A stretch of 64,000 nucleotides of DNA from Magnolia sinica (taxonomy: Eukaryota > Streptophyta > Magnoliopsida > Magnoliales > Magnoliaceae): positions 77,620,177-77,684,176 of the forward strand of contig NC_080582.1 of the NCBI RefSeq assembly GCF_029962835.1, read 5' to 3'. Shown piece by piece: positions 1-11,600 of the stretch (the first letter of the stretch is position 1; the number at the start of each line of letters is the position of its first letter). The position numbers and the translations under genes are program-made. The notes beneath the pieces were generated by a model. It was not told where the DNA came from and made no database searches. It worked only from the letters and a program-made list of their open reading frames with translations.

Positions 1-269
1 CGTTACTCTAGGTTGTACCTTTTTTACTCTTAACTGGTTTTACATTTTAGTTTGTTGGTTATTGGCCTTCGATGCTGGGTCCACCAGAAGAACCGTTCCA
101 ATCACTGAGGCGTGTCCCACATATGGTGTGAACTACACTCTGGGGTACCATCACAAGTTACCTGCCTTTTCTTGCATATGTATTATGGGTTGAAGGGAGA
201 TTGAAATGAACCTGCAAGTAACTAAGAATGGCTTCTTTCCTTGTGTGATTGATTTGAATGGTCTATAGA

Positions 270-497
270 AGGATTCATTTGGCAGTATGGATTTAAATCC
301 TCTTGAATCCAGTGGATTTTGAAACTTGTGGAATTGAGTGAATTTTACAAATCAGCTTTGAGGTGGGAATGCAAAAAGGACTCTTTGGGGGGATTTTGGA
401 AGAATAAAAATCCAAACCTTCAAAATCCTTGCTACTAAAGTCTAAAGAAACTGAAATGCCCACAAACCCTCAGAATCCATGATTCCAAATGACCCCT
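270..497. mobile_element. hAT-type MITE
   Basis: The left end reads AGGATTCATTTGG and the right end, reverse complemented, reads AGGGGTCATTTGG, so the 228-bp unit has imperfect terminal inverted repeats of the kind common on plant hAT MITEs. There is no coding capacity. I could not see a clean 8-bp target-site duplication. Bases 1-269 outside it show no gene. Confidence 0.6.
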
Positions 498-1403
498 AAT
501 TTAAATGGTGCATAATGTTGTAAATCAACTATAATTAGTGTGGAGGATTAGCACATTATTGATCAGCCAACAGATTTTCTTAGCACATCATTGATCGGGC
601 AACATATTTTCTTTCTCCTCCATGACTATTTCTTGAGACTTTTATTTATGACAATGCTTGGTAACTGTGTTTAATCTACAATCCTTTTCTATTCCTTAGA
701 TCATTTCTTTTAATTATGCAATCCAGTTCCTAGATCAGCTAATGAAGTTAGGCTTACCTTGCAAATACTTTTCCCCTCCTGACACCTCTTTTGTGGACGC
801 CTTGTGTCTCTTAGCAGGGAATTTGGTATTATTGTTTCCTCCTATACTTCTTCAGGCTTCGTTTTAATTATTTTTTGTGAGCTTTTTTACCAATAAAAAT
901 TATGATATCTTATTTGATTTCAGGTATGGCCATCAAATTGCTTATGCTCTTTCTTTACTGGTTACAAATTCTGTACTATGTCTATTACAACTACTTACTT
1001 TTACCCTCCGGCAACATTTGTTGCTGTCCAAGTTTGAAGTCGAGTTTTTTGGAGTGGGCTTCAAGTTTGAAGTCTAGTGATTCAAATTTTGTTCAAAGGT
1101 TGTTTGCTTTGTAGTTTCGCGCCAGTTTTATTAACTTGAGAGGCTTAGATTAACTTTAGAATTTATATATAGGAATTTTGAAGTCAATCTAAGCCTCTCA
1201 AGCTGATAAAATTATTGGGCAGCCTGAGACAACATTCTTACCACTGAAGTTTCGTCTTCTGGAATTGATTTGTCATGTTTGGTCTTCAATTCTGCTGGTT
1301 CAACCTGAATTTACTTTGACGGTTTCTTTTAATCTCTCTCTTATAATTGGTTTAGATGAACTTTCTTATTAATAGGATTGTAGATGAACTTTCTTATTAA
1401 TAG

Positions 1404-1483
1404 GATTAGAAGCCCACGTAAGTGCTCAATTGGTTGCTGTACCAAAGGAGCATGCTGCCTATGGTGAAATCACAGAATCAAAG
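1404..1483 (+). other. Orphan candidate exon, unrecognised
   Basis: An open stretch of about 26 codons (AHVSAQLVAVPKEHAAYGE and a few more) lies between an AG at 1402-1403 and a GTATCT donor at 1484. Composition and splice context look like a real plant exon, but I do not recognise the protein and see no partner exons. Just upstream, 27 bp (TAGATGAACTTTCTTATTAA and on) is repeated at 1,353 and 1,381. It could be a captured fragment or an exon of a gene lying mostly outside the window. The rest of 498-2,300 holds nothing I can support. Confidence 0.3.
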
Positions 1484-2303
1484 GTATCTTTTTCATAATG
1501 ATTCCTAGAGTATGGCTGGATCATTTGCACAAGATTATGAAAGTTTAAATTATTCTTTCCTCGTTTGATAAGTTTACACTTTCTTTCGTCCGTATGATAA
1601 TTTTTCTTTTTGTTCAAGTTCATAGATTAATAAACATTTCGTACTATATTTCCATCAATTTTTTTAATAATTTGTACTTCAATAATTTCCTTTTGCCAGT
1701 TGAGGGAGGGAAATTTTTGACATGAAAGAAAGATGAAAAACATAAGGGTGCATTTGCCAAATATTCTGTAGGTAAAAGCTCTTCTCTTGAACATTCTTGC
1801 CAAATATTCTGAAGGTAAAAGCTTGCTGCTTAATATGTTGATTGCCTTTAGCATCTTCAAATTTAAGATCCATTCCACGCTCTTGAGTTTAATGTCTATC
1901 GTCAGTATTTGCAATGCCACCTGTGACTACCTATCTGGATATGCCCATTCTTTTTTCTTTTTCTTTTTTAAATTTTTTGTTTTGAAGGATAACATAAAAT
2001 GCCTGATGTTTGTTGTTTATGTAAATTTTAAGTTGTGCATGTAGCACTGGTTTATACATTTATATACTAAAGCATACACACATCACGCGAATGTGTTCAT
2101 AAGTGTGTGGCTGTGTCTGTGTGCGTTTCTGGTGCGCTAAATTGTTTGGATTCTATTTCAGATGAGCTACTGCTGTCTGGCTGGTGAACTGCAGCAGTTT
2201 TTTGTTCATATGTGAGTATTTATATTGTTCTCCATCTTTTTGGCACCAACACACTTTGTAATATTTTGTGCTTCTTTTCTTTCTATAGGTGGTCATTTGG
2301 TAG

Positions 2304-3578
2304 TGTTCCTGTTCCAACTGCTGTAGATTGCAATAGGCATTGTGTAATTATGTTGCTTGTCCAAGGTTATCCACTGTAAGATATCCTTTTAAGATTCTGA
2401 AATACTCTTGATTTCGAAGCCCACCTTTTCTGGCTACTAGGGGATGTTTGATTTACTTGTAGAACGTTTTTTTCAACATGTATCAGAAGTGCAGGTTTTC
2501 TTCTTTATCCTTATGTAAATTTACATGTTTTCTGAGGTTTGCTTGCTGGAAAATGACAGTTTATGATTCAGTGAGTTGTCTCCATGCAGCGTACAGGTGA
2601 AGCAATTGGAAAACCCAGACACTGTTTTTGACGCAATTGTTGGTCTTGTTGTTTGTTTTGCAGAACATGGTCTCATACACTGTGACTTCAATGAATTTAA
2701 CATTATGGTATGCAATTATCTCTGATAGGCAAATGATTCCATTTTTTACATTTCCTTAGAATTGTTGAAATTCTATTGTTTTCCTAACTTTTGGGTGCTA
2801 TAATCAGCAGATCATGATTTATTTATTTTCTTTTTCTAGATATTTTTAATGTGGCTGTAACTCTATCACAGAAGAGTTCATAATGACTTTTGCTTGATTT
2901 CTATGCAAGTTATTTTTTCTTGAATAAACATATGATACAAATATATGGAATGTAGCTATTTTATTGTATTTATGTTTTCCCTATGCATGTGCGTGTGCCA
3001 CACGTGTGTGAAGTTGTTGCAAGCAATATGCATGTGTGTGCGCGCACGCAGGTGGGTGTGTATCATTCGTTTTTGAAGTTGTTACAATCAATTTTCTTGT
3101 GTGCGGGGGGGTGTGTATCGCGTGTGTGAACTTGTAACCAATTTGTGTGTGCATGTGTGTTTGGGCATGTGTGTGTGCAGAGTTGTGAGCAATGCCGGTC
3201 ACATTTTTTTTTTTTTTTTGCCATTCACAATTATCAGCTTTAGCCCTTAGTAAGCAACCTCCTCATTATAAGTTCCTCAATATATATTCAGCTATGCATC
3301 ATTTGATAATTATACTCACCTTTAATCAAATGACTCAACTGTTCTATTATAGATCAATGATAATGAGGAGGTTACAATGATTGATTTCCCTCAAATGTTG
3401 TCTGTTTCGCATCGCAATGCACAAATATATGTAATACATCCTCCAATGTTTTACGTTGTTAGCCCATTATTTACTTGTTAACAACCGTCCTCGCAATCAT
3501 TATATTTCTGAAAACCTCCCCTTGTCTCAGGTACTTTGATCGTGATGTTGAATGCATTTACAAGTTCTTCAGTAAAAG
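2304..3578 (+). pseudogene. RIO2: Partial, broken RIO2 atypical protein kinase gene
   Basis: Four exon-like blocks encode the centre of the RIO2 kinase domain. They are about 2304-2375 (VPVPTAVDCNRHCVIMLLVQGYP), 2590-2707 (EHGLIHCDFNEFNIM, the catalytic loop), 3353-3430 (MIDFPQMLSVSHRNAQ, with the metal-binding Asp) and 3531-3578 (YFDRDVECIYKFFSKR). RIO2 is known as an atypical kinase/ATPase needed for late cytoplasmic maturation of the 40S ribosomal subunit. The first two introns keep phase (CT|C completes Leu). The third junction does not: the block ending at 3430 stops on a whole codon, while the next begins with one base plus TAC. Joining them gives a frameshift and an early TGA. An ATAT run at the exon edge is the likely cause. 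The N-terminal winged-helix exons and the C-terminal part are not visible, so this is probably a decayed fragment. Confidence 0.8.
2985..3190. repeat. TG-rich imperfect tandem repeat
   Basis: Three to four loose copies of a unit that begins with GTGTGTGAAGTTGTTGCAAG and includes TGTGTGCG runs. It lies in an intron of the RIO2 remnant and has no coding meaning. Confidence 0.6.
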
Positions 3579-4106
3579 GTCAGTAGCTGGAATCCTTGAA
3601 TTTATTTAATGATTGGGTGTCTTCTATGTGATTACTAATAGATTGGTATAACTGCTTTTTGCGCGCGTGTTTTCCTCAACATCCTCTTCTAACATTGCAC
3701 AACATCTTTAAGCATTTTCCAGATGTGGTTTGAACATGTGAAATCTTTTGCATCTTCATTCTGTTATTTATTTGTGGCTTTGTTATTATATAATTTTCAG
3801 CTTGTTGTCTTTTGCTTGGGTTGGTCCTTGAAAGTTTGTTCACAAAGACCACAAAAATAGTGCATATTTGGGTATTCAAAACCAAAATTTTGGGTGATGT
3901 GGATTTTCATATGCAAAATGAGAATCATGAGATAGGTATATCCATTGCATATGACACAGATTATGCAAGAGTTTAAAACAATTACAACATTTGCAACTTT
4001 GGGCCACCTTGATGTATTTATTCTGTATCCACTTTGTCCATCTGTATTTCCAGACCATTTTTTTTTTTTTTTTGAAGACACAGGGTGTCCCCACCTCTTT
4101 TTTGAA

Positions 4107-4210
4107 GTGAGACTAATCCCTGCGGATACACGCAATCACCTACAGTGAGACTAATGCCTGCAGATACACGCAATCACCTACGGTGAGACTAATCCCTGTG
4201 GATACACTTT
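4107..4210. repeat. 38-bp tandem repeat, about 2.7 copies
   Basis: Units starting GTGAGACTAATCCCTG begin at 4107, 4145 and 4183, an exact period of 38 bp, with a few substitutions. A shorter duplication (TTTTTGAGGATTCCATGTTA and variants) follows near 4,410-4,480. From 4,211 to 5,676 I see no gene. At about 4,597 a hAT-like end (GGACCCGTTTGGATAC) begins whose partner end I could not find. Confidence 0.8.
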
Positions 4211-5676
4211 GTCCATCCGCATTTCCAGATCATCTCAGGGCATTATGCTAAAAGTGAAGCAGATCCAATTATCAGGTGGACCATATCACATGAAACAGTG
4301 GGATTCAGGTCACCATGAAAAATTTATTTATCCCTAATACATTTAAAATGATACTGCCAAATAACTTGTTAAATGAGACTGCCAGATTTCTAAATTGTCT
4401 ATGGGAGTTTTTTGAGGATTCCATGTTAGTTTTCCATATCTACATGGCTTTTTGAGGATTCTATGTTAGTTTTCCATGTTTAGAAATCTCTGTAACCCAA
4501 TCCCAGAATTTAAAGCTCCATGGAAGAGCAAATTTAACTGACCAACAGTTTCTAAATTATTAGAACTAGTTTAAGATAATATAGCCATGCTACCAAGGAC
4601 CCGTTTGGATACCACCAAATAAGTTGCATTTTCTACTTACAGTAGTAGATACGTAACTTATTTGAGATAAGTAAGTTTGGTTTAAGATTAATTAATAGTA
4701 ACTTTTTTTAGTTACTTCATCGCTTCAGCTGAATAAGTAGAAACCAAGATAACTACATGATGCACAAGATAACTACACTACATGATTCCATTCATTGATA
4801 CACATCCTAATTCAAGAGATTCTCCCTTGATTGCACAATGCTCAATCGGGAGTAGGATAGAATTCAGGTGCAGGAACGAGTAAGAAACCAAATCAGGAGC
4901 CAGATCTTGGACTGGAACAATGCACAAAAAGTTCCTACAACCAAGGATAACTATATATAGTGTAGGTGAAGAAATTACAAATATTGAATTTCTTAAGGTA
5001 AATTCTTAGAAAACAAGGTTCAAAAGGACATGGGACTTGGAAGTTTGGTCAAATGTGTCCCACCGTATCACAATGTCATATGTTGGGGCTTTATCTTTGA
5101 ATCTGGATTGTCTTCCAATGATCCAAATTGTTTATACAATGAGTCTAAACAGGTGTGATAGATACAAAACAAATAAAACATCTTAAATACCCATGTTTAG
5201 CAATACTTATAGCCATGCCCATATATCAACTATATTGAGCAATGTCCATGGCCACGTATAAAGCCCATTTCAACTAATAAGCATTGTCACATTTATGTAT
5301 AGACAAATACTCTTATCATAGAAACAGACTCGTAAGTCCGAAAAAATCCATGCTTGAAAATCATGCTTACCTTAACAAACTTAAATTTCAACCAATAAGC
5401 ATCAATAGCCTCTATAGCCTCTCACTCTAACCAATGGCTAAGAACACGCCCTTTAGCTCTACATCCTTGGCGAGATCACTACTCGCCTTCAGCTCTACAT
5501 CCATGATGATGATACATAAACATTAGATTTATTGCAGATACAACAATAGATCCACAACTTACAGAATAATAGATGGATATCTAATGCAGTAACATATTCT
5601 CTTATTTCTTGTTGTGCCTATATGCAATGAATGGGATCCAATGTAGATAGGGGAGGAGTGGAAATGAAAAAATAGA

Positions 5677-8600
5677 TCAACTTAACTGAGAAGCATCCCA
5701 ATTTATCAAGATTCCAAACCCTTCAGTCATAACCCCCAAAGAGACTGCACCATGAAGCGGTTCCATCGGTCCTACAAAATCAACAAGTTCCTCATCTATC
5801 AAGTTTCAGCAAAAACCAGGCACTCACACCACATTGTCACCCTCCTATAAATCTCTAATGTCAATACCAAGTTTTTAAATCACATTTTGAAATCTAATCC
5901 TAGCAGTTAGTAGCGTAAATGGATGGAGAAATTTAAATCAGCTCATCACTTGATTTAGGTTAGTTTCATAAAATCAGATAAAATATAATATAAAAAAAGT
6001 TTTGTTCCTCTTCAACCTTATCTTGTTGAAACCAAAAGATGTTGAATTAATGAAATTTCTTATGCCTACTGCAAGACAACTATTAGCTTCCCCTAGGTTT
6101 CTTTTTTGTTGTTAGCTACTATTGAGGCAAGAATTTGGATTGCCCTCTTCTGACCTCTAAGCACCTGCACAGGAGAAGAACAAAGGAGACCTTGGCTAGA
6201 GCATGGGACCCTCTGATGCCAAAGTCAGGCCTAGAATCTGGGTTTGGTCGTGATTGAAGGGTTTAGGCCGAGAGATTTTACGTACCTTTTCAGTGGGAGT
6301 AGGTCCTCTATTTATAGTGCATGGGGGATAGGTTCGTCTGCAATCTTGTGCACGACTTTAGCCGTTAGGCGAGATGTGCGCGAGTGGTGAATCTGGGCAG
6401 TTACCCTGGAATTACGCGGTGGACGGTTACGCTCAAGTTATGGGCGCCAACGGTTACCCTGGAGTCATGCATAGCCGAGGACAATCATCTGCCCAGCCAT
6501 GGAGGTAGGTCGGCATGATTCTAGTCGGGACATTAAGGGTTAGCATGATGTGGATCCCTCAGTCGGACATCACAAAGATTCGGGCTGAACCTCCGTTTAC
6601 TTGTGTCAGAGCCAAATTAGACCAACTGATTGAGCGGATGGAGCTGACCCGAACCAAGCCGAGTTGAACCCAACAATCGGCTGATGATGGGCCGGGCGTC
6701 GCCCTGAGCCGAGCTGAGCTCAACGATTGATCGGCCAGGGATTGCTATGAGGAGCTCAAAAGTTCTGTATTGGTCGTCTGGGTTATTGGTTTTTCCGAGC
6801 TGGAGGTTGGGCCTATCTTCTCGTCAGTTCCATCTGTCCTCGATGAGCTCTTCAACTTTACCGAGCCGATCAACCCCTTGGGCCTGTCCCGAGCCAAGCT
6901 GGATTGACTAGGGCACTTTAAGATAGTCCTTGTGAGGTGCATAGGTGGAAGCTCGGGGGCGTGCACTGCCGAAGACTGTGCTTGGGGAAGTGAACTCCAG
7001 CTCCTCTGGGCATTGTGGTGTTGGAGTGTGTGCTCGTCAGCTGGAGCCGACCCTGAGGACAGTCACACTATATTTCCCCATAACAGAAGCCCCCTACATC
7101 TTGAGTTTACAATGTGAGCTTGGGAAGTAAGTCGGTGGAACGAGGTCGGGCGGACGAGATGTTACGCTTTAACTGCCAGCTAGCGGGGGCAACTAAATCG
7201 AGGAAAATCCGCAATGATGGCCTGCTATAGTCGAGGTGCTGTACTCTGCTATGACAACTTTTTGGCTACGGACCCATGTTGTGCTGACGCGTTGCACCGA
7301 CTAAGAATGCAGATTGGCCATAACGAATGAGAGATCGCCATGTGTAAAGTGATGGACGAGGAGAGGACTCTTCGTCTGCGGCATTTAATGCTGCTCATTA
7401 AAGACGTGGCGCAACTTGGGAATTTGGATCGACAGAGCTAATGGGGTGTGGCCGCGTGTAAGGCAATGCTCGGGGAGATGGCTCTTCGCCTAGTAGATAT
7501 GTAGGGTCGTGCACTTGTATGTAGTAGTAGTGTGGTTAGCCGCGCTGATTTATAAGCGTTGACTTGGCTTATTCGTTGACATGTGTAGTTATAGTTAATG
7601 GAGTGACCACTTCTTCAAGGGTCGGCCCATCAAAGGAGTGTTTCTCCTTGCATTGAAGGAGGTCCTTGGTAGTGTGAATAAGCAGACGCGGAGTTTAGAT
7701 GAAAATCTTCCATGCTGAGGAGTTTTTATTGCAAAAATCCATAGGAATTTACATGCAATACAAGTAGCTTTTGACCTCGGTCGCTTTTTCTTCGTGACTC
7801 AGCTCATGGGTAGTAGACCTTTAGATGCTCGACATTCCATGGATGGAGTAGAGGTCGGTTCTCTGGTGTCAAAATAGAGAATGCGTAGAGAAATTTTGGG
7901 AAAAACTGCCTCTGTCAGTTTAGCCACTTTCATTATTTTCCAATTCCATCTATACACGGAAGTATATGCTATACACGGAGTCTAACTGATTCCTAATATT
8001 CAGCATCTATACATGGTAAGATAATCTGTACAGCAAATATTAATAGAGTCCTAAATTGTATAAACTCCTAAAATTATATACGGTAACATCCTAAAATTGT
8101 ATACGGTAACATCCCCCCTCAAATTGATGCTGGTAAGTCAACTAGCAACAATTTGCAACAAGAAATTGATGCCGCTGTTGAGTCATAGCTTTGGTGAAGA
8201 CATGTGGATAAAGTAGTGACAAGAGAGACAGGAGAGAAGAAACCATACCAATTAGGGGGTCGAGAAGGACGAGTAGACCAACGAAGAGTGGTGGAAGGAG
8301 CAGGATCAGGCGCCGGGTCAAGATCGGAAGGGGGCACAGAGGAAGTGGAACCAGACTCATGTCGACTACGTCTTTCATACACAAAACTAGGTGTGAACCT
8401 TTCCACAATTGTTGGGGAATCAGAAAAACTAGGTAGAAGAGATAAAGATGCAGATGGCAGCTCAACATGAGATGGAAAGAAATATTGATTTTCAAAGAAA
8501 ATCACATTCCTCGAAACCCGTATACGATGAGCATGGGGATCATAACAAACATAACCTTTTTGAGGGATAGCATAACCAAGAAAAACACACTTAACAGACT

Positions 8601-11600
8601 GAGCAGTAAGTTTATGTCATTCATGAGTAGGGAGATGCACAAAACAAACACAACCAAATGTACAAAGATCAAAATATAAAGGAGAATGACCAAACAACTT
8701 AAAGAAAGGAGAAACATGATTTAACGTAGGAGAGGGTAAGCGATTGATCAAATGAATTGCGGTAGAAAGGACTTCACACCAAAAGCGAGGAGGAACAGAT
8801 GATATCGATATTTCGAACACTGACCACATCAAGAAGATGGCGATTTTTTCTCTCAACAACATCGTTTTATTGTGGTGTCGAAGGACAAGAACGCTGAGAG
8901 ATGATCCCTTTGCTTTGAAGAAAGTCCTGAAACTCATTAGACATGTATTCGCCACCAGAATCAGAGCGCAAGACCTTAATGCTGGCAGAGAATTGAGTCT
9001 CAAGAAGGGCAAGAAAGCGCTGAAAGACTGAAAAAACTTCGGCCTTAGCTCAGAGGAAGTAAACCGAAGTAAAATGACTAAAGTCATCAATGAAAGTAAC
9101 AAAGTACTTGTAATGCGCATGAGAAGCAACAGGTGCAATCCCCCAAACATCACTATGAATAATATCAAAACATTGTGAGGCACGAGATGCATGATGAGGA
9201 AAAGGTAGAACTTTACTTTTGCCAAGTTTACATGATGTACAATCAAAAGAAAGATCAAAAGAAGAACATGCTTTATTTCTCAATAATCCAGAATTAAACA
9301 AAGTACGAAGTACATCAGAGTTTGGGTGGCCTAGACGTCTATGCCACATCTTATTTTCAGAACCAACAACATTACATGCAAAGGAAAGGAAAGAAAAACT
9401 AGGAATAATAGCGGAAGGAGAAACGTGAAGAGGAAAGAGGCGTCCCACTTTAGGCCCTTCGCGATCATCTTTCCTAACACTTGATCCTGCACAACACAAC
9501 CAGAACGGAAAAAATGGACATTACAATTATTATCAACCAATTGACCAACAGAAATAAGATTTGTGGAGAGGTCAGGAGACACAAAAACATCAGTTAAGGA
9601 AGAGTAAAGATCACCAACAACACTAATAGGCAGAGAACTGCCATCAGCGGTGTTAATTTTCAGATTGCCATCATAATTTCTGACATTAGAAAGAGGAACA
9701 ACAGCATTGGTCATATGGTTAGAGGCGTCGGAGTCAAAATACCAAGGCTTAGAAGAAACTTTAGGATTACCTGAGAGCCCAAAGGCAGAAAAAGCAGAAA
9801 TGATCATCTGTTGTACCATTTCAGGAGTGAGTGGGTTCGGGTTTGCTAAGGCTGTATGAGCAGGAATAGGAATAACCGGCGAGGCAGCAGGCAATGCAGC
9901 AGAACTAGAGGCACCAATGGAGGCATGATATGCAGTACCCTGCTTCCTTTCAGGTCGAATGGGACAAGCAGAGATGATATGACCATGTTTCTTGCAGTAG
10001 TTACAGAACTTCGTAGGACAATCTCGAGCAATATGACCAAAAGCTTTATAACTAAAGCACTGGACAGCACGCATATCTCTACCCTTATTCCTCCCCTATG
10101 CTGCATAAGCCACAGAAATAGGTGCACTAACATTAGCCCGATGTTCCATGGCAGCCTGAGTTACGATACGCTGCTCCTCACAAAGAAGTTCACTCAAACA
10201 GGCATCCAGAGATGGTACAGGATGACGATTCATCAAATTAGACCGTGCAATTTCAAAGTCAGGTCGTAGCTTCATCAAGAATTGATCGCGCTTGCTAGTT
10301 GCATGCACTGCTTGGACAGCAGAGAGAGCTGCAGCGGGAACATTAACATAAACAATGTCAGAATAATCAACCCAAAGAGTTTGAAAACCAGAAAAATATT
10401 CCTCAATTGAGAGACTGCCTTGTGTGAAATTACCCATCTCATACTCCAATTGAAATCGCCTAGTGGAGTTGTCTTGATTGTAAACCGTGTTGAGATAATT
10501 CCACATAGCAGCAACAGTTTTATAAGGCTTTAAATTGAGAACAAGAAGCTCAATCGAGCTAAGGATCCAAGTCATAACCCGAGCATCCTTAATTTCCCAC
10601 TTAGACAAAGCCTCGACACCTTGAGGTGCGGGAGCACTCCCATCAATATGACCCCACAATTCTTTTCCTTTAACAAATAATTTAAATTGAAACTCCCAAG
10701 CAGAATAATTTTTGTCAGTAAACCTAATATGGAACGATTCCAATTTATCCGATGACATAATGCAACTAAGAGACAGAGAATATCCCCTAGATAATTGTAA
10801 CTTGCACCGTGAAAAAAAAATACACAAACAAACACGCACCAGAAAATATATTACACCGAAAAGAAGCACACGGCACGAGAGATCTCCGAAAGCCACAACC
10901 AACAGAAAACAAAGCTCAGAACTGGAAAACGCAACCGATGGTGCCAACAGCAAGAACCGAACCAAAAACACCCACTTTTGATGTCGATAGAAACCCAAGA
11001 ACCAGAAAATATGCACCGAAACAACTCAATTGAACCAGCCAAAATCCAGAGGGCACCGAAACAATAGAACCCAGAAAACGCAACAGAAGTTGCTGAAAGG
11101 AAGAACAGATCCAAGAATCAACCACAGAAGGCGTCGACAGAAACACAGGAACCAGAAAAGATCAACAACAGCGCCGAAATCAACACCGGAACCACCCCGA
11201 GAAAAGAAAAAAAATTCAAAAACAGGCAAGATTTTCAAACCTTGCTCTGATACCATGTTAAAATAAAGAATACATAGAGAAATTTTGGGAAAAACTGCCT
11301 CTGTCAGTTCAGCCACTTTCATTATTTTCCAATTCCATCTATACACGGAAGTATATGCTATACACGGAGTCTAACTGATTCCTAATATTTAGCATCTATA
11401 CATGGTAAGATAATCTGTACAACAAATATTAATAGTCCTAAATTGTATAAACTCCTAAAATTGTATACGGTAACATCCTAAAATTGTATACGATAACATC
11501 TAGGTCCTCGAGTCGGTAGGAACCGGGCTGAGCTGTACTGATTATCTGGTACGGTCCTTCCCAGGTCGGTCCCGGGGCTCCCGTTCCAGGTTCCGAAGTA

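Larger units (their letters stand above)
7867..11498 (-). mobile_element. Ty1/copia LTR retrotransposon, RT-deleted, nested in gypsy
   Basis: Short LTRs at 7867-8111 (245 bp) and 11256-11498 (243 bp) differ at only about a dozen positions. Terminal bases are TG...CA. The primer binding site next to 11256 is the classic TGGTATCAGAGC (minus strand, initiator-Met type). The polypurine tract TTTGAGGGGGGA lies just inside 8111. Target duplication is TCTGG versus TCTAG (4 of 5). Inside are gag, zinc knuckle, protease, GAG-pre-integrase and integrase, but no reverse transcriptase or RNase H. Confidence 0.93.

Noticed and set aside
902-1114. Overlapping open frames 877-1077 and 902-1114 (+)
   Set aside because: Hydrophobic low-complexity translations, no domain, no splice or start context.
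2981-3202. Minus-strand frame rich in HTHAQTH
   Set aside because: It is the translation of a TG-rich repeat.
8204-9031. Plus-strand open frames opposite copia pol
   Set aside because: Shadows of the minus-strand integrase region; no family resemblance.
10712-11266. Plus-strand basic frames opposite the copia leader
   Set aside because: Antisense of a transposon leader, composition driven by A-richness.
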